Origin: Henriciella sp.
GTDB taxonomy: Bacteria; Pseudomonadota; Alphaproteobacteria; Caulobacterales; Hyphomonadaceae
Length of the DNA: 64,000 nucleotides
Reading direction: 5' to 3'
Assembly (NCBI GenBank): GCA_030066975.1
Contig: JASJAO010000004.1
Coordinates: forward strand, 372,001-436,000
In this document: in pieces, positions 1 to 8,900 of the stretch
Position numbering within the stretch: position 1 is the first letter of the stretch
Layout of the letters: every line of letters begins with the position of its first letter
Made by a program: the position numbers and the translations under genes
The notes under the pieces: generated by a model
What the model was told of the DNA's origin: nothing
Database searches by the model: none
Seen by the model: only the letters and a program-made list of their open reading frames with translations

Positions 1-363
1 CGAAATCATCGCTGCGACTTTCGGCACGTCCCGGTCTTTCAGCGAGCGCCAGCCCGCCCCCATACAAAACCGATCAGCCCCGCCTGCTTTGGCGCGTTTC
101 GCCGCAGCAACCACCTCATCCAGCGGCATCAGCTTCTCCGCCGTCACACCGGTATCGAAATGCGCCGACTGGCTGCAATAGCCACAATCCTCCGCGCACC
201 CGCCGGTTTTGATCGACAGCAACTGGCTTTTCTGCAGCGCCCCATCGGGCCAATTGACTTGTTTCACTGCAAGCGCCTGCCCGACCAGCGTATCCAGTGG
301 CGCGGTATACAGCGCCCGGATATCATCGCGGGTCCAATCATGACGGGGCAAATCAAAAGCCAT
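1..363 (-). CDS. bioB: Biotin synthase BioB, N-terminal part (cut by window edge)
   Basis: Radical-SAM enzyme that inserts sulfur into dethiobiotin, the last step of biotin synthesis. Only the first 121 codons are present; the gene runs off the left edge. The start MAFDLPRHDWT is preceded by a good AGGAG ribosome site. The stretch KTGGCAEDCGYCSQS holds the CX3CX2C motif that binds the radical-SAM 4Fe-4S cluster, and GGADRFCMGAGWR matches the following conserved BioB block. The gene is divergent from the DUF4345 gene across about 130 bp. Biotin genes beyond the edge cannot be seen. Confidence 0.95.
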   Translation of the reverse strand, partial: MAFDLPRHDWTRDDIRALYTAPLDTLVGQALAVKQVNWPDGALQKSQLLSIKTGGCAEDCGYCSQSAHFDTGVTAEKLMPLDEVVAAAKRAKAGGADRFCMGAGWRSLKDRDVPKVAAMIS

Positions 364-494
364 AGTCTACTCCTGTGATATTCACTTTTGCGCCCTTGTC
401 GTGCGAGCCGCGACCGGACGCAAGTGACAAATCATCTCCGCCTTTCATCCTTTTGATCCTCGCCTGCAGCGACCAGCGATCTAAGTGACCGGTC

Positions 495-872
495 ATGATA
501 AGTCGTATCTTTTTGGCCCTGGTCGGGCTCCTCTTTCTCGCCTTCGGACTGTGGTCGATCACTGACCCTCTGGGCATGACATCGCAGCTCGGCGTCGATG
601 TCAGCGGCATCTCCGGAACCTTCGAAATGCGCGGCATTTACGGCGGCGTCAGTCTTGGCGCCGCGCTGCTCTGCCTGTTCGGCGCGCTGCGCCCGGCGAT
701 GACGGATGCCGCCCTATGGTTTGTGACCGCCTATATGGGCGGCTATGTGATCGGCCGGGGGGCCTCCTTGATCAGCGGCGACACGGCCATGTCTTCCAGC
801 TGGGTGTTTGCAGCCTATGAGGGCCTGATGCTGATCCTCGCCGCCGCCCTCCTCTATCGCCGCGCCAAATAA
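495..872 (+). CDS. DUF4345 family membrane protein
   Basis: A 125-residue protein with four hydrophobic segments (about residues 3-23, 45-66, 72-92 and 101-120) that fits the DUF4345 family of small inner-membrane proteins in size and pattern, including the central MRGIYGGVSLG stretch. No biochemical role is known to me for the family. It ends directly at a hairpin terminator shared with the convergent TonB receptor gene. It is probably a single-gene unit divergent from bioB. Confidence 0.75.
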   Translation: MISRIFLALVGLLFLAFGLWSITDPLGMTSQLGVDVSGISGTFEMRGIYGGVSLGAALLCLFGALRPAMTDAALWFVTAYMGGYVIGRGASLISGDTAMSSSWVFAAYEGLMLILAAALLYRRAK

Positions 873-902
873 AAAGCCCCTCCGCGAGAGAGGGGCTTTC
901 TG
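871..902. terminator. Bidirectional intrinsic terminator
   Basis: The arms AAAGCCCCTC and GAGGGGCTTT flank a short loop. On the minus strand the stem is followed by TTTTTATTT, so it best serves the TonB receptor ending at 927, and it can also stop the DUF4345 transcript. Confidence 0.85.
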
Positions 903-926
903 AAGTCTTTACTTTAATGCTTTGGC

Positions 927-3335
927 CTAGAAAGTCTTTTTCAGGCTGATCCCGTAGGTTGCGGGCGCATTGGTATAAGCATTGACCGTGCCGGGCTGAA
1001 TCACACCCGGGAAGGCGCTGAGATAATACTCATCGTCAAAGATGTTCCGGCCCCAGACACGGGCCTCAAGGCCGTTCTGGAATGTGACACCGATCGCACC
1101 GTTCACGGTGTTCACTTCGCGCATCACGTCGGCAAGCGGATCACCTTCTGCTGCATCCACAACCTGCACTTCACTCTCATAGAGATAGTCGGCGCGGATA
1201 AAGCCAGTCATCCCGTTGTCAAAGTCCTTGGTATAGGTCGCAGACGTTGAAATGCTGGTCTCGTGAATACCAGAGGGCTGCTCGCCTGAGAGATCCCCGA
1301 CTGAAGAGTTCTCGAAAGAATCGTAAACCGGATCCATGAACGTACCCGCAAAGGTCAGGGTCAAAGGCTCGATTGGTGTCCAGGTTGCGTCCAGTTCGAT
1401 ACCTTGAGTGGACTGCTCTTCCGCGTTGCCAAGCACAAAGCCGGTTCCGGTGAAGATGTTGCTCTGGAAGTTTTCAATCGTCTGATCGAAGATCGCAACA
1501 TTAACCGCAAAGGTCGGGAATGATGCCTTAATCCCGAGTTCATAAACCATTGACTCTTCGGGGTCCGCAAAGCGGGTTCCGTAAGTCTGGTTCGGCTGAT
1601 CCAGACCCGCCGCCTCGATTGCGGCCTGATCCTCTGGGAACGGACGTGAATCCCGTGACAAGTTCCAGGACGTCGCCTTAAAACCGGTCGCCGCTGACGC
1701 GTAGACATTGATATTGTCGGTGGCGTCAAACGCCGCCCGCGCTGTCCAGGTCAACTCTTCGTCGTCGCTCTCGCCATCCTCGACAGAGTTCGGATAGTCA
1801 ACAAATTGCGGCACGAACTGCAGCGGTTGCAGAGCTTCCAGACCCGTACCGGTAAAATCAATCGCCGAGAACGGATAGTTGATCACGGTCGTATAAGAGG
1901 TCTCTTTCTCATCCTGGGTGAAGTTTAGCCCACCGGTCAGGGTCAAACGATCCGTGACATAGAAATCGAGCTGACCGAACAGTGAAATGGCATCATTGTC
2001 CTGGGTCCCGACTTCATCCGTGAAGGTGCTGGCACTGTAGAATGTGCCATCCGGGATGCCGAGCGCAGCTTCAACACCTGAAAGCGTTCCGAACGTACCG
2101 GTCAGACCGTCAATATAGTTGCGCGTGTCACCTGCACTGCGAATGCCGCCATTCTGCGTGATCGACTCGTTAAAGATGAATGCACCAACCAACCAGTCAA
2201 ACCGTGACTCCGGATTGCTGGACGCCAAGCGGAGTTCCTGCGTGAAGGTCTCGATCTGCGTGTCATTGAACGCATAAAGAATATCGAGGCTGGTATAGTC
2301 TGCATCACTGTCGTCAAACCGGTCATTCTCTCGATAAGCCGTGATGCTGGTCAGGGTGAAATTGTCAAAGTCGACGTCAGCATGGAACGAGATGCCCATG
2401 TCTTCAACTTCGTTGACAGGGTTACCGTTGACCAGGGAGGTATAGGAGAACGGATCCGTCGGATCGTTCAGCTGACCGCCAAGCGCCTGGATCAGCGGCG
2501 CTGTCGCCCCATTTGTGGTGTTGGTCACCGCACAGCAAATCTCGTCAATGGTCGAGTAATCCGCAATCAGGCGGAACTTGGAATTCTCGGTGGGTGTAAA
2601 CAGCAACTGACCGCGCAGGTTTGTACGATCGCGATCATTCAGATCATCGCCTTCAGTCACCTTCTCAACATAACCATCGCGCTGGTTGGTGCCAGCTGAC
2701 AGGCTGAACGCCAGATTGTCGGTCAGCGGGCCGGTCACATCCCCTTTGAGATAGTACCCATTATAATTGCTGATGCCGCCTTCAACAGAGCCGCCAAACT
2801 CAAACTGTGGCTCCTGGGTGACAACGCTGATCACACCGGCAGACGCGTTCTTACCAAACAGGGTCGACTGTGGTCCGCGCAGAACCTCGACGCGTTGGAC
2901 GTTCGGAAGGTCGGCAATTTGCGCCGCTGAGCGCGACCGGTATACACCATCAATGAACACACCGACTGAAGGTTCGATACCGGCATTGTTGGCGCCGTTC
3001 CCGAAACCGCGAATAACGAAGTTGGTCTGAGCGGAGCTTTGCAGCGTGGTCACGCGCAGTGACGGCACGACCGACTGAAGGTCGCTAATATCCTGAATTT
3101 GCGCCTGCTCAATCACTGAATCATCAACGACTGAAACCGCAACCGGCACATCCTGCAGCGTTTGCTCCCGCTTGGTGGCGGTAATGGTCACCGTGTTCAG
3201 GGTTTTGACCTCTTCGCCTTCCGTTTCAACTTGCGCATGAGCAATGCTGAGTGAACCGGCACACAAGGCACCGACACTGGCACCAAGGGTCAAAAGAGTT
3301 TTCGCGCCCAGCGGGCGTCCTGTTGTTCGCTTCAT
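927..3335 (-). CDS. TonB-dependent receptor 1
   Basis: An 802-residue outer-membrane gated channel for active uptake of an unknown ligand. The chosen start MKRTTGRPLGAK has an AGAGGAA ribosome site and opens a signal peptide ending at AHA-Q; the open frame extends 47 codons upstream without a good site. A TonB-box-like stretch (TVTITATKREQTLQDVPV) leads into the plug domain, which carries the conserved VEVLRGPQSTLFGKNA block. The rest is a long beta-barrel ending in aromatic Phe. It resembles the large Caulobacter/sphingomonad receptor family rather than classical siderophore receptors, so the substrate cannot be assigned. An imperfect operator-like repeat lies upstream at 3451-3468. Confidence 0.9.
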   Translation of the reverse strand: MKRTTGRPLGAKTLLTLGASVGALCAGSLSIAHAQVETEGEEVKTLNTVTITATKREQTLQDVPVAVSVVDDSVIEQAQIQDISDLQSVVPSLRVTTLQSSAQTNFVIRGFGNGANNAGIEPSVGVFIDGVYRSRSAAQIADLPNVQRVEVLRGPQSTLFGKNASAGVISVVTQEPQFEFGGSVEGGISNYNGYYLKGDVTGPLTDNLAFSLSAGTNQRDGYVEKVTEGDDLNDRDRTNLRGQLLFTPTENSKFRLIADYSTIDEICCAVTNTTNGATAPLIQALGGQLNDPTDPFSYTSLVNGNPVNEVEDMGISFHADVDFDNFTLTSITAYRENDRFDDSDADYTSLDILYAFNDTQIETFTQELRLASSNPESRFDWLVGAFIFNESITQNGGIRSAGDTRNYIDGLTGTFGTLSGVEAALGIPDGTFYSASTFTDEVGTQDNDAISLFGQLDFYVTDRLTLTGGLNFTQDEKETSYTTVINYPFSAIDFTGTGLEALQPLQFVPQFVDYPNSVEDGESDDEELTWTARAAFDATDNINVYASAATGFKATSWNLSRDSRPFPEDQAAIEAAGLDQPNQTYGTRFADPEESMVYELGIKASFPTFAVNVAIFDQTIENFQSNIFTGTGFVLGNAEEQSTQGIELDATWTPIEPLTLTFAGTFMDPVYDSFENSSVGDLSGEQPSGIHETSISTSATYTKDFDNGMTGFIRADYLYESEVQVVDAAEGDPLADVMREVNTVNGAIGVTFQNGLEARVWGRNIFDDEYYLSAFPGVIQPGTVNAYTNAPATYGISLKKTF

Positions 3336-3450
3336 TTGGCTTCCTCTAAGGTAAAATTTCTTGTTGTTTCGTTCTTCGCAAACTCTCCTCCGACCTACCT
3401 TGTATGGCCCCGAATGCAAGATCGAAACTGTATCGTTAATGCCAATATTC

Positions 3451-3468
3451 AGGTCGTTTCTGTGACCT
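3451..3468. promoter_or_regulatory. Inverted repeat upstream of TonB receptor 1
   Basis: The arms AGGTC and GACCT are separated by 8 bp and lie about 120 bp upstream of the receptor start. This is a possible operator. The arms are short, so chance occurrence is quite possible. Confidence 0.25.
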
Positions 3469-3531
3469 AAATACAACAGCGCGACCCAATGCAGAATCGC
3501 GCCGCTTTCAGTAGGCTGAATTTACTACGGT

Positions 3532-4506
3532 TTACTGAACGCCCTGTCCGACGCCGCCATCCAATACAATTGGCTGCGGTTTGCTGGCTTTTACGCGTTG
3601 AACCTGCTTCTCGACCGACTTCATCACGGTGCGCGTTTGAGGCTCACAAGTTTTGATTTTGGTGCGCGCGCGAATCAATTTCACGCCGGGGCCGTGGCGA
3701 CGCAGCAAGGACCGTTCATTACAGGACCGCTGCGGGGCCTGCGGCGCGCAGGCAAGGTTGCCGCCCGGTTTGTGCACCAGCGCCTCACCTTTCCGACAGG
3801 CAAATGTCTCACCATGTGCGAAGCTGACTTTGCCGCCCGTCACATCGCCCAGTGTGACCTGCATGCTGGTCCCCGCCATGCAACGAAACAGCTCGCCTTT
3901 ATAATGGTCAGACACCTTGTCCTGCGCATCAACGCGCGAGGCCGGATGCGGCACACCTTTGTCGTCGATACAGACTGCCTGAACCGGCCGCAAAGTCTCT
4001 TTGTAAGAGATCTTTTCGGCGCAATACTCCTCCGTCGCTGGCACCTTCTCGACAACAGTCTCGGTATAATACTCGTCGCCACCCGTAACAGACAGGGCAC
4101 CAATCGAACTCGGCGCGACACCTGGGGCGGCATAATATCCGCCGCCACCCGTCACAATCAGTTCGGTCTGACCACCGCCATAGACATTCGTATTCAGGAA
4201 GGTTTGCGTATGAGACATGTAACTGCCCTGATTGACCGTCACATGCGGTCCGGAGACCGTGACGTTCGGGCCGGCCACGTTCACGCCCGGTACGACAACA
4301 GCATGGCCTTTGCCGGCATTCCCGCAGCATCCTTTGCCGCCATTGCTCGGTGGGGGCGTCATAGGCTGGGCACCGCCGCCGCAGCCAGATGTTGCACAAG
4401 GCGATCCCCCACCTTTGCCACCCCCTGCAGAAGCCACCCCGCCGACGGTCACAAGCGCCAGCGCCCCGATCCCTGTCAGGATTGTGTTTCGAGTTGAAAC
4501 GGTCAT
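3532..4506 (-). CDS. Secreted Cys/Gly-rich protein of unknown function
   Basis: A 324-residue protein I do not recognise. It starts at MTVSTRNTIL with a GGGAGA ribosome site and has a signal peptide ending near residue 27 (VASA). A Gly/Cys-rich segment follows (residues 28-66, with Cys at 37, 42, 60 and 61). A short valine-rich repeat with two 7-residue units (GPNVTVS, GPHVTVN) spans about 73-93, then a Tyr/Gly-rich stretch. The C-terminal half (about 155-295) has seven more Cys and many basic residues, including RARTKIKTC. The layout suggests an extracellular or envelope structural protein held by disulfides. It lies upstream of TonB receptor 1 on the same strand with a 196-bp gap. Confidence 0.75.
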   Translation of the reverse strand: MTVSTRNTILTGIGALALVTVGGVASAGGGKGGGSPCATSGCGGGAQPMTPPPSNGGKGCCGNAGKGHAVVVPGVNVAGPNVTVSGPHVTVNQGSYMSHTQTFLNTNVYGGGQTELIVTGGGGYYAAPGVAPSSIGALSVTGGDEYYTETVVEKVPATEEYCAEKISYKETLRPVQAVCIDDKGVPHPASRVDAQDKVSDHYKGELFRCMAGTSMQVTLGDVTGGKVSFAHGETFACRKGEALVHKPGGNLACAPQAPQRSCNERSLLRRHGPGVKLIRARTKIKTCEPQTRTVMKSVEKQVQRVKASKPQPIVLDGGVGQGVQ

Positions 4507-4706
4507 GCGACGTCTCCCAGATAATTCGCTTTTCAGGAAGCACGATCCGTGCCGGGTTTCGCCCGGTCGGGGAATGCGGGGTCAAATTGAAGCCATTCTC
4601 GCCCGCGGCGCGAGCCGGAAACTGGCGCAATCATTGCGACTGAGAGCTCAAACACAAAGACAACATGCCATTGTGCCGGAAACGCCCTGACAAAGACGAC
4701 ATTATA

Positions 4707-5255
4707 ATGATCTCAAATACTAAACACCCGAATACAAAGACAATTCTATCGGCTTGGCAGCGGATCACGTCCGCCACCAACACAGACGGACAAGGCCCGC
4801 GCACCAGCGATCATCCGGACCTGATCGACCGTCTGTTCGTGATCGAATCCAGCCAGGATGGCGCCTGGCTGTTTCGCAATGCGGGGGATCGGATCGCATC
4901 CTTGCTTGGGCGCGAACTGGCCGAACAGAACTTCCTGGATTTTTGGAAAGGGCATGACCGGGAGATGCTGGAAGGGTTCCTGTTCTCTGTGCAGGAAACC
5001 CGGCTCCCCGGCATTCTCGAGGCGCGCGGCGAAACCCTGACCGGACAGAGGGTCGACATTGAAATGACCCTGGCCCCCCTTAATGGCCTGCCCACTTCAG
5101 GATCGCCGCAGCGCCTGCTCGGCCTCTACCAGACATTGTCACCCGATGAGGTCTTACGCGGACGCCCTGTCTGGCGGCACCGTCTGACCGCGATCTATCC
5201 ACCCGACATCCGGCCAGAACCTGCGGCGATCAAGCTGGTCGCCAGCAACGACTAG
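4707..5255 (+). CDS. PAS domain-containing protein (PAS_5 type)
   Basis: A 182-residue single-domain protein resembling the short alphaproteobacterial PAS_5 proteins, some of which act as soluble signalling or cell-cycle accessory proteins. The family-like core runs from about residue 13 (ILSAWQRIT) through LFVIESSQDGAWLFRNAGDRI and NFLDFWKG to LLGLYQTL. No kinase, GGDEF or other output domain follows. The ATG at 4707 was preferred; an in-frame ATG at 4665 would add 14 residues, and neither has a strong ribosome site. It converges on the carbonic-anhydrase-like gene with almost no gap. Confidence 0.65.
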   Translation: MISNTKHPNTKTILSAWQRITSATNTDGQGPRTSDHPDLIDRLFVIESSQDGAWLFRNAGDRIASLLGRELAEQNFLDFWKGHDREMLEGFLFSVQETRLPGILEARGETLTGQRVDIEMTLAPLNGLPTSGSPQRLLGLYQTLSPDEVLRGRPVWRHRLTAIYPPDIRPEPAAIKLVASND

Positions 5256-5258
5256 TCG

Positions 5259-5792
5259 CTAGCCATCAAGACGCTTCAAGCCCGCCTTGAAGCGTTTCCA
5301 ATTGTCGACATAGACCTGCGCTGAGCCCTTGATCAGCATCACCTGTTCCGGCGAGAGCTCGCGCACCACTTTTCCTGGCGCGCCCATCACCAGCGAATTG
5401 TCCGGGATCACCTTGCCTTCCGGGATGAGGCTGTGCGCGCCAATGATGCAATTCTTCCCAATCACGGCGCGGTTCAGCACCGTCGCGCCAATCCCGATCA
5501 GCGACTCGTCGCCGATCGTGCAGCCATGCAGCATCACCATATGCCCGACGGTTACGTCTTTGCCGATTGACAAGGGCGCGCCGAGATCGGTGTGCAACAC
5601 GCTGCCATCCTGAATGTTCGAATTCTCACCAATCGTGATCGGATCATTATCCCCGCGCAGGACGGCGCCGAACCAGACACTCGCATTCTCTTCAAGAATC
5701 ACATTGCCCAGGACGGTCGCACTGTCTGCGATCCAATAATTGCCCGAGTGCGGTAAATTTGGGCGCACCCCGTCCAATTCGAACACAGCCAT
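5259..5792 (-). CDS. Gamma-carbonic-anhydrase-like protein (left-handed beta-helix)
   Basis: A 177-residue hexapeptide-repeat protein of the YrdA/PaaY/CaiE type. The repeat turns run from about residue 20 ([11 protein letters not shown]) to 135 ([15 protein letters not shown]), followed by an alpha-helical tail. His67, His84 and His89 match the three zinc ligands of short gamma-class homologues. The start has a GGGAGA ribosome site. Many members of this family show weak or no carbonic anhydrase activity, so the reaction is inferred from the ligands only. It is cytosolic, with no signal peptide. Confidence 0.85.
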   Translation of the reverse strand: MAVFELDGVRPNLPHSGNYWIADSATVLGNVILEENASVWFGAVLRGDNDPITIGENSNIQDGSVLHTDLGAPLSIGKDVTVGHMVMLHGCTIGDESLIGIGATVLNRAVIGKNCIIGAHSLIPEGKVIPDNSLVMGAPGKVVRELSPEQVMLIKGSAQVYVDNWKRFKAGLKRLDG

Positions 5793-5896
5793 GTCATTCT
5801 CCCATCATTCGTTTTTGTTACAGGGCCAATCGTTTTACACACGGTTAACCCTGCTAGGGTCTAATTCAATAAGAGATTCGAGAGGTCAGTTGCTAA

Positions 5897-6011
5897 TGAT
5901 CGCTAATCGATCACCGCAAGATTCCCCGCCAGGCTCCCTGATGAGCCCAGAATCGGACTCCCCTCGAATGTCTTTGTGCCCGCTGCGCCCTCCGGCCCAG
6001 CGGTTTTTTTT
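5897..6011 (+). ncRNA. Structured leader of phoH ending in an intrinsic terminator (candidate attenuator or small RNA)
   Basis: Three hairpins stand in series ahead of phoH. The first has perfect 6-bp arms TGATCG/CGATCA (5897-5913). The second is GGCTC/GAGCC (5932-5947). The third is CCGCTG/CAGCGG (5980-6003), followed at once by eight T residues. The phoH ribosome site AAAGGAG lies just downstream. A terminator between promoter and gene implies regulated read-through or a discrete RNA of about 130 nt. I do not recognise it as a known riboswitch class. Confidence 0.45.
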
Positions 6012-6031
6012 GGCCTGTAAAGGAGACGACC

Positions 6032-6838
6032 ATGGGTAAACGCGCTGCGACGAAACGCCAGAAAGCTCAAGCCGCATTTCAGGAGTCCAAATTCTTCGAC
6101 GAAGGCGCTCAGCGCGAAACCCAGCTCTATGCCATTCCCGGAGGCGGATGGGACCCGGCAGCCGCTGATGGCAAACCGAGGCGCGTCCAGCCTGCCCATG
6201 GCGAGCGCCACCAACGCTACCAGAAAACCATCAAGCCCCGCTCAGAGAATCAGGCCCAACTGATGCAGGCGCTGGATGAGAAATCGCTGATCTTTGCGGT
6301 CGGCCCGGCTGGCACCGGCAAGACCTATCTCGCCATCTGCAAAGCCGTCGAAGCCCTGCAACGCGGCGATGTCGCCCGCATCATCCTGTCTCGCCCCGCT
6401 GTAGAGGCAGGAGAACAGATCGGCTTCCTGCCCGGCGCCATGGAGGACAAGCTCGCCCCTTACCTTCGTCCGCTCTACGATGCCCTGTCAGACCGCCTCA
6501 GCCCGGCCCAGTTGAAACACATGATGGCCGAAGGCCTGATCGAGATCGCCCCGATCGGCTTCATGCGTGGACGCACACTCAACAACGCTTTTGTCGTCAT
6601 CGATGAAGCCCAGAACTGCACCTATACGCAGATCAAAATGCTGCTCACCCGGCTCGGCTGGCACTCCACCATGGTGGTCACCGGCGATCCGGCTCAGAGC
6701 GATATCTTGCCCGAAATGTCCGGCCTCAAAACCGCCGCTGACAAGCTCGAAAACCTCAGCGACGCCGCCGTCATCCGCCTGCAAGGTGAAGACGTCGTCC
6801 GCCACCCCCTCGTCGCCGAAATGCTCGACGTACTCTAA
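6032..6838 (+). CDS. phoH: PhoH family ATPase
   Basis: A 268-residue P-loop ATPase of the PhoH family; members bind RNA or are linked to RNA metabolism and phosphate starvation, but the exact role is uncertain. Walker A is GPAGTGKT (residues 91-98) and Walker B is VVIDEAQN. The conserved SRPAVEAGEQIGFLPG and TGDPAQSD blocks are present. The N-terminal 60 residues are charged and family-variable. The ribosome site AAAGGAG is 6 bp from the ATG. The gene has a structured leader with its own terminator and ends at a hairpin terminator, so it is a single-gene unit. Confidence 0.9.
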   Translation: MGKRAATKRQKAQAAFQESKFFDEGAQRETQLYAIPGGGWDPAAADGKPRRVQPAHGERHQRYQKTIKPRSENQAQLMQALDEKSLIFAVGPAGTGKTYLAICKAVEALQRGDVARIILSRPAVEAGEQIGFLPGAMEDKLAPYLRPLYDALSDRLSPAQLKHMMAEGLIEIAPIGFMRGRTLNNAFVVIDEAQNCTYTQIKMLLTRLGWHSTMVVTGDPAQSDILPEMSGLKTAADKLENLSDAAVIRLQGEDVVRHPLVAEMLDVL

Positions 6839-6861
6839 GCGCCGCACCCGCGCCAAACCAG

Positions 6862-6893
6862 AAGCCCCTCGTCACACGGCGAGGGGCTTTTTG
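6862..6893 (+). terminator. Intrinsic terminator after phoH
   Basis: The arms AAGCCCCTCG and CGAGGGGCTT are followed by a T-run (TTTTTG). Confidence 0.85.
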
Positions 6894-6984
6894 CGTTCTT
6901 TCGTGCGCCGTAACGTGCTATCCCAGCTTTGTGTTCAAGGGTCTGAACGATAGCACCCATTCCATCACTTTTAGGACTTCACAA

Positions 6985-8307
6985 ATGCAAAGACAGCTCC
7001 TCGCAGCGCTCACTATTCTGTGCTTTCCCATACCATCAATCGCTCAAACACAATTCGATGGTGCATGGGATATGATCGTCCGTTTTGAGGAAGGGAGTTC
7101 AGCGGGTGTGATGAGGTTGTCATCGGATGGAAACCAAATCCATGGCACTTCGGAACCACTGGATGAAAACCAGTTTTTTCCATTGACCGTGGCCGGAGCG
7201 CATGACGCCGAGACGGTGTCGATAGACCTCAGCTTCCGAGACGAGTTTGTGGGTGAGCTAAACGGCGCCATTAAGGATAATACGCTTAATGGGCAGGGAA
7301 TGCTTTATGGCGTAGCGGTTTCTTTCTCTGCAGAGCGATCTGATCGAAAACTCCGAGCACCGACCACGCACGAGTACCAACCAACGTCATTTGAACTTCA
7401 ATATGAAAGCCGGCGTGACCCGGTGCTTACCCTGGTGCCCGGCGATCGGGTGAAAACCGAACTTCTGGACAATGAAGGTCAGGACGCGGACATGGATTGG
7501 CGAGCCATGCCCGGAAATCCGCTTACAGGACCGTTCTTTGTCGAAAGCGCGATGCCCGGCGACACGTTGGTTGTACATCTTCGCTCGGTAAAGCTGAACC
7601 GCGACACCGCGAAGATGTACAGCAAGACGCTGAACAAGGCTGCCGTTCAATCGGGCCATGTGCAAACACCAACAGAAGGCTGGGGGCGGACCTGGCGGTT
7701 TGATGAAAATCGCAAGACCGCACAAATCGAGGCGCCAGGCTCGGCGATTTCCGGCCTGTCGCTGGATCTTCAGCCTATGATCGGATCAATTGGTGTTGCG
7801 CCGCCGCTTAACATGTCATTGTACGCAGGCGATCTTTGGATCCATGGCGGGAACATCGATTATCCTCGTCTAGGCGAGGGGACCACGCTGCACATTCCGG
7901 TCTATCGCGCTGGTGCCTATCTTGTCCTCGGCGATGGCCATGCTCTGCAAGGAGATGGCGAAATCAGCGGACAAGGACTGGAAACATCAATGGATGTAGA
8001 GTTCGAAATAGATCTCATCCCAGGTGACCGCTTCCCCCATCTTTGGTCTGAGGATGCAGACTATATTATGGTGCACGGAATCGATAGCACCCTTGATAAA
8101 GCGCTTCAGGCTGCGACGACGGGGATGATCAATTGGCTAAAAACAAATTATGGCTTGGTCGATTCCGAAATCGCTGCCTTACTTAGCCCGACAATTAAGT
8201 ATGATATCGCCGTGATTGTAAATTCTCGTCCGCATGTGGTGGCGCGACTACCGAAAAACATCCTGGAAATGGTAGAGCGACGAGAGGTTTTGGACGATAT
8301 TCCTTAA
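6985..8307 (+). CDS. Secreted acetamidase/formamidase-family protein with an extra N-terminal domain
   Basis: A 440-residue protein whose C-terminal part (about residues 125-420) resembles the FmdA/AmdA family, which hydrolyses short-chain amides to ammonia and acid. Supporting stretches are GNPLTGPFFVESAMPGDTL, MIGSIGVAP and HGGNIDYPRLGEGTTLHIPV. The start MQRQLLAALT has a TAGGA site and a signal peptide ending near SIA-Q, so the product is likely periplasmic. An added beta-rich domain of about 100 residues comes before the amidase part. The base composition looks more A+T-rich than phoH or pepF nearby, which may mean transfer. Substrate unknown. Confidence 0.75.
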   Translation: MQRQLLAALTILCFPIPSIAQTQFDGAWDMIVRFEEGSSAGVMRLSSDGNQIHGTSEPLDENQFFPLTVAGAHDAETVSIDLSFRDEFVGELNGAIKDNTLNGQGMLYGVAVSFSAERSDRKLRAPTTHEYQPTSFELQYESRRDPVLTLVPGDRVKTELLDNEGQDADMDWRAMPGNPLTGPFFVESAMPGDTLVVHLRSVKLNRDTAKMYSKTLNKAAVQSGHVQTPTEGWGRTWRFDENRKTAQIEAPGSAISGLSLDLQPMIGSIGVAPPLNMSLYAGDLWIHGGNIDYPRLGEGTTLHIPVYRAGAYLVLGDGHALQGDGEISGQGLETSMDVEFEIDLIPGDRFPHLWSEDADYIMVHGIDSTLDKALQAATTGMINWLKTNYGLVDSEIAALLSPTIKYDIAVIVNSRPHVVARLPKNILEMVERREVLDDIP

Positions 8308-8523
8308 TCCAGTAAATGCATCGCGCGCTCTACAGCTTAGTCGGGAGTACTCAACTTAACTCCGATCACATAGGCTTTCACCGGCTCTGCGGTCAGGAAG
8401 GGGGTCCTCTTCTCGGTCTTGCGGCCCTGTTCCGGAGTATCTTGCCCAGTTGAACCGCGCAAAACATGCCGGACAGATTTTTTTCTTATCCCACACCCCG
8501 GGAACCGATCCATAATTCGGCCC

Positions 8524-8898
8524 ATGGACATCCGCTTCACTCTTGCCGCTGTACAGCACCTGCCAGTCTATCTCTGGCCGTGGGTGTGGTGGCAGCTGTT
8601 TGCCGTGAAGCGCTGGTGCCGGATGAACAACCGCAAGGTCCTTTGGCAGGCGGATGAGCACGGCAAAGTCTGGGTCACTTACGTCTCCGACGACGAGAAA
8701 GACCTCACCGCCTGGTGCCACCAACAGGCCAAGCTCTATCGCCCACACTGGTATGCCCTGTACAACGAGTCCGGCGAAATGCATCTCAGCGCCATCCACT
8801 ACTGGATGGGCCGGATCATGGAATGCGGCGAGCGGGTCATGCATCGCGCGGGGTCTCAGGCGGCGCGAGCTTTGCCGGCGATCGAGGACTCCAGCTAA
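8524..8898 (+). CDS. Small Trp/His-rich hypothetical protein
   Basis: A 124-residue protein I do not recognise. It begins MDIRFTLAAVQHLP, then has a tryptophan-rich hydrophobic segment (VYLWPWVWWQLFAV, about 15-28), followed by a soluble part with several Trp, Tyr and His. No signal sequence or catalytic motif is visible. No strong ribosome site precedes the ATG. The opposite strand is also open here, but its translation looks non-coding. It lies directly before a palindromic repeat. Confidence 0.45.
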   Translation: MDIRFTLAAVQHLPVYLWPWVWWQLFAVKRWCRMNNRKVLWQADEHGKVWVTYVSDDEKDLTAWCHQQAKLYRPHWYALYNESGEMHLSAIHYWMGRIMECGERVMHRAGSQAARALPAIEDSS

Positions 8899-8900
8899 AA

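Noticed and set aside
3598-4497. Open frame of about 300 codons opposite the Cys/Gly-rich protein gene
   Set aside because: The minus-strand frame has a signal peptide and ribosome site; the opposite one has neither.
8356-8844. Minus-strand open frame opposite the Trp-rich gene
   Set aside because: Its translation looks of random composition and has no ribosome site. The plus-strand frame is slightly more plausible, though both remain uncertain.
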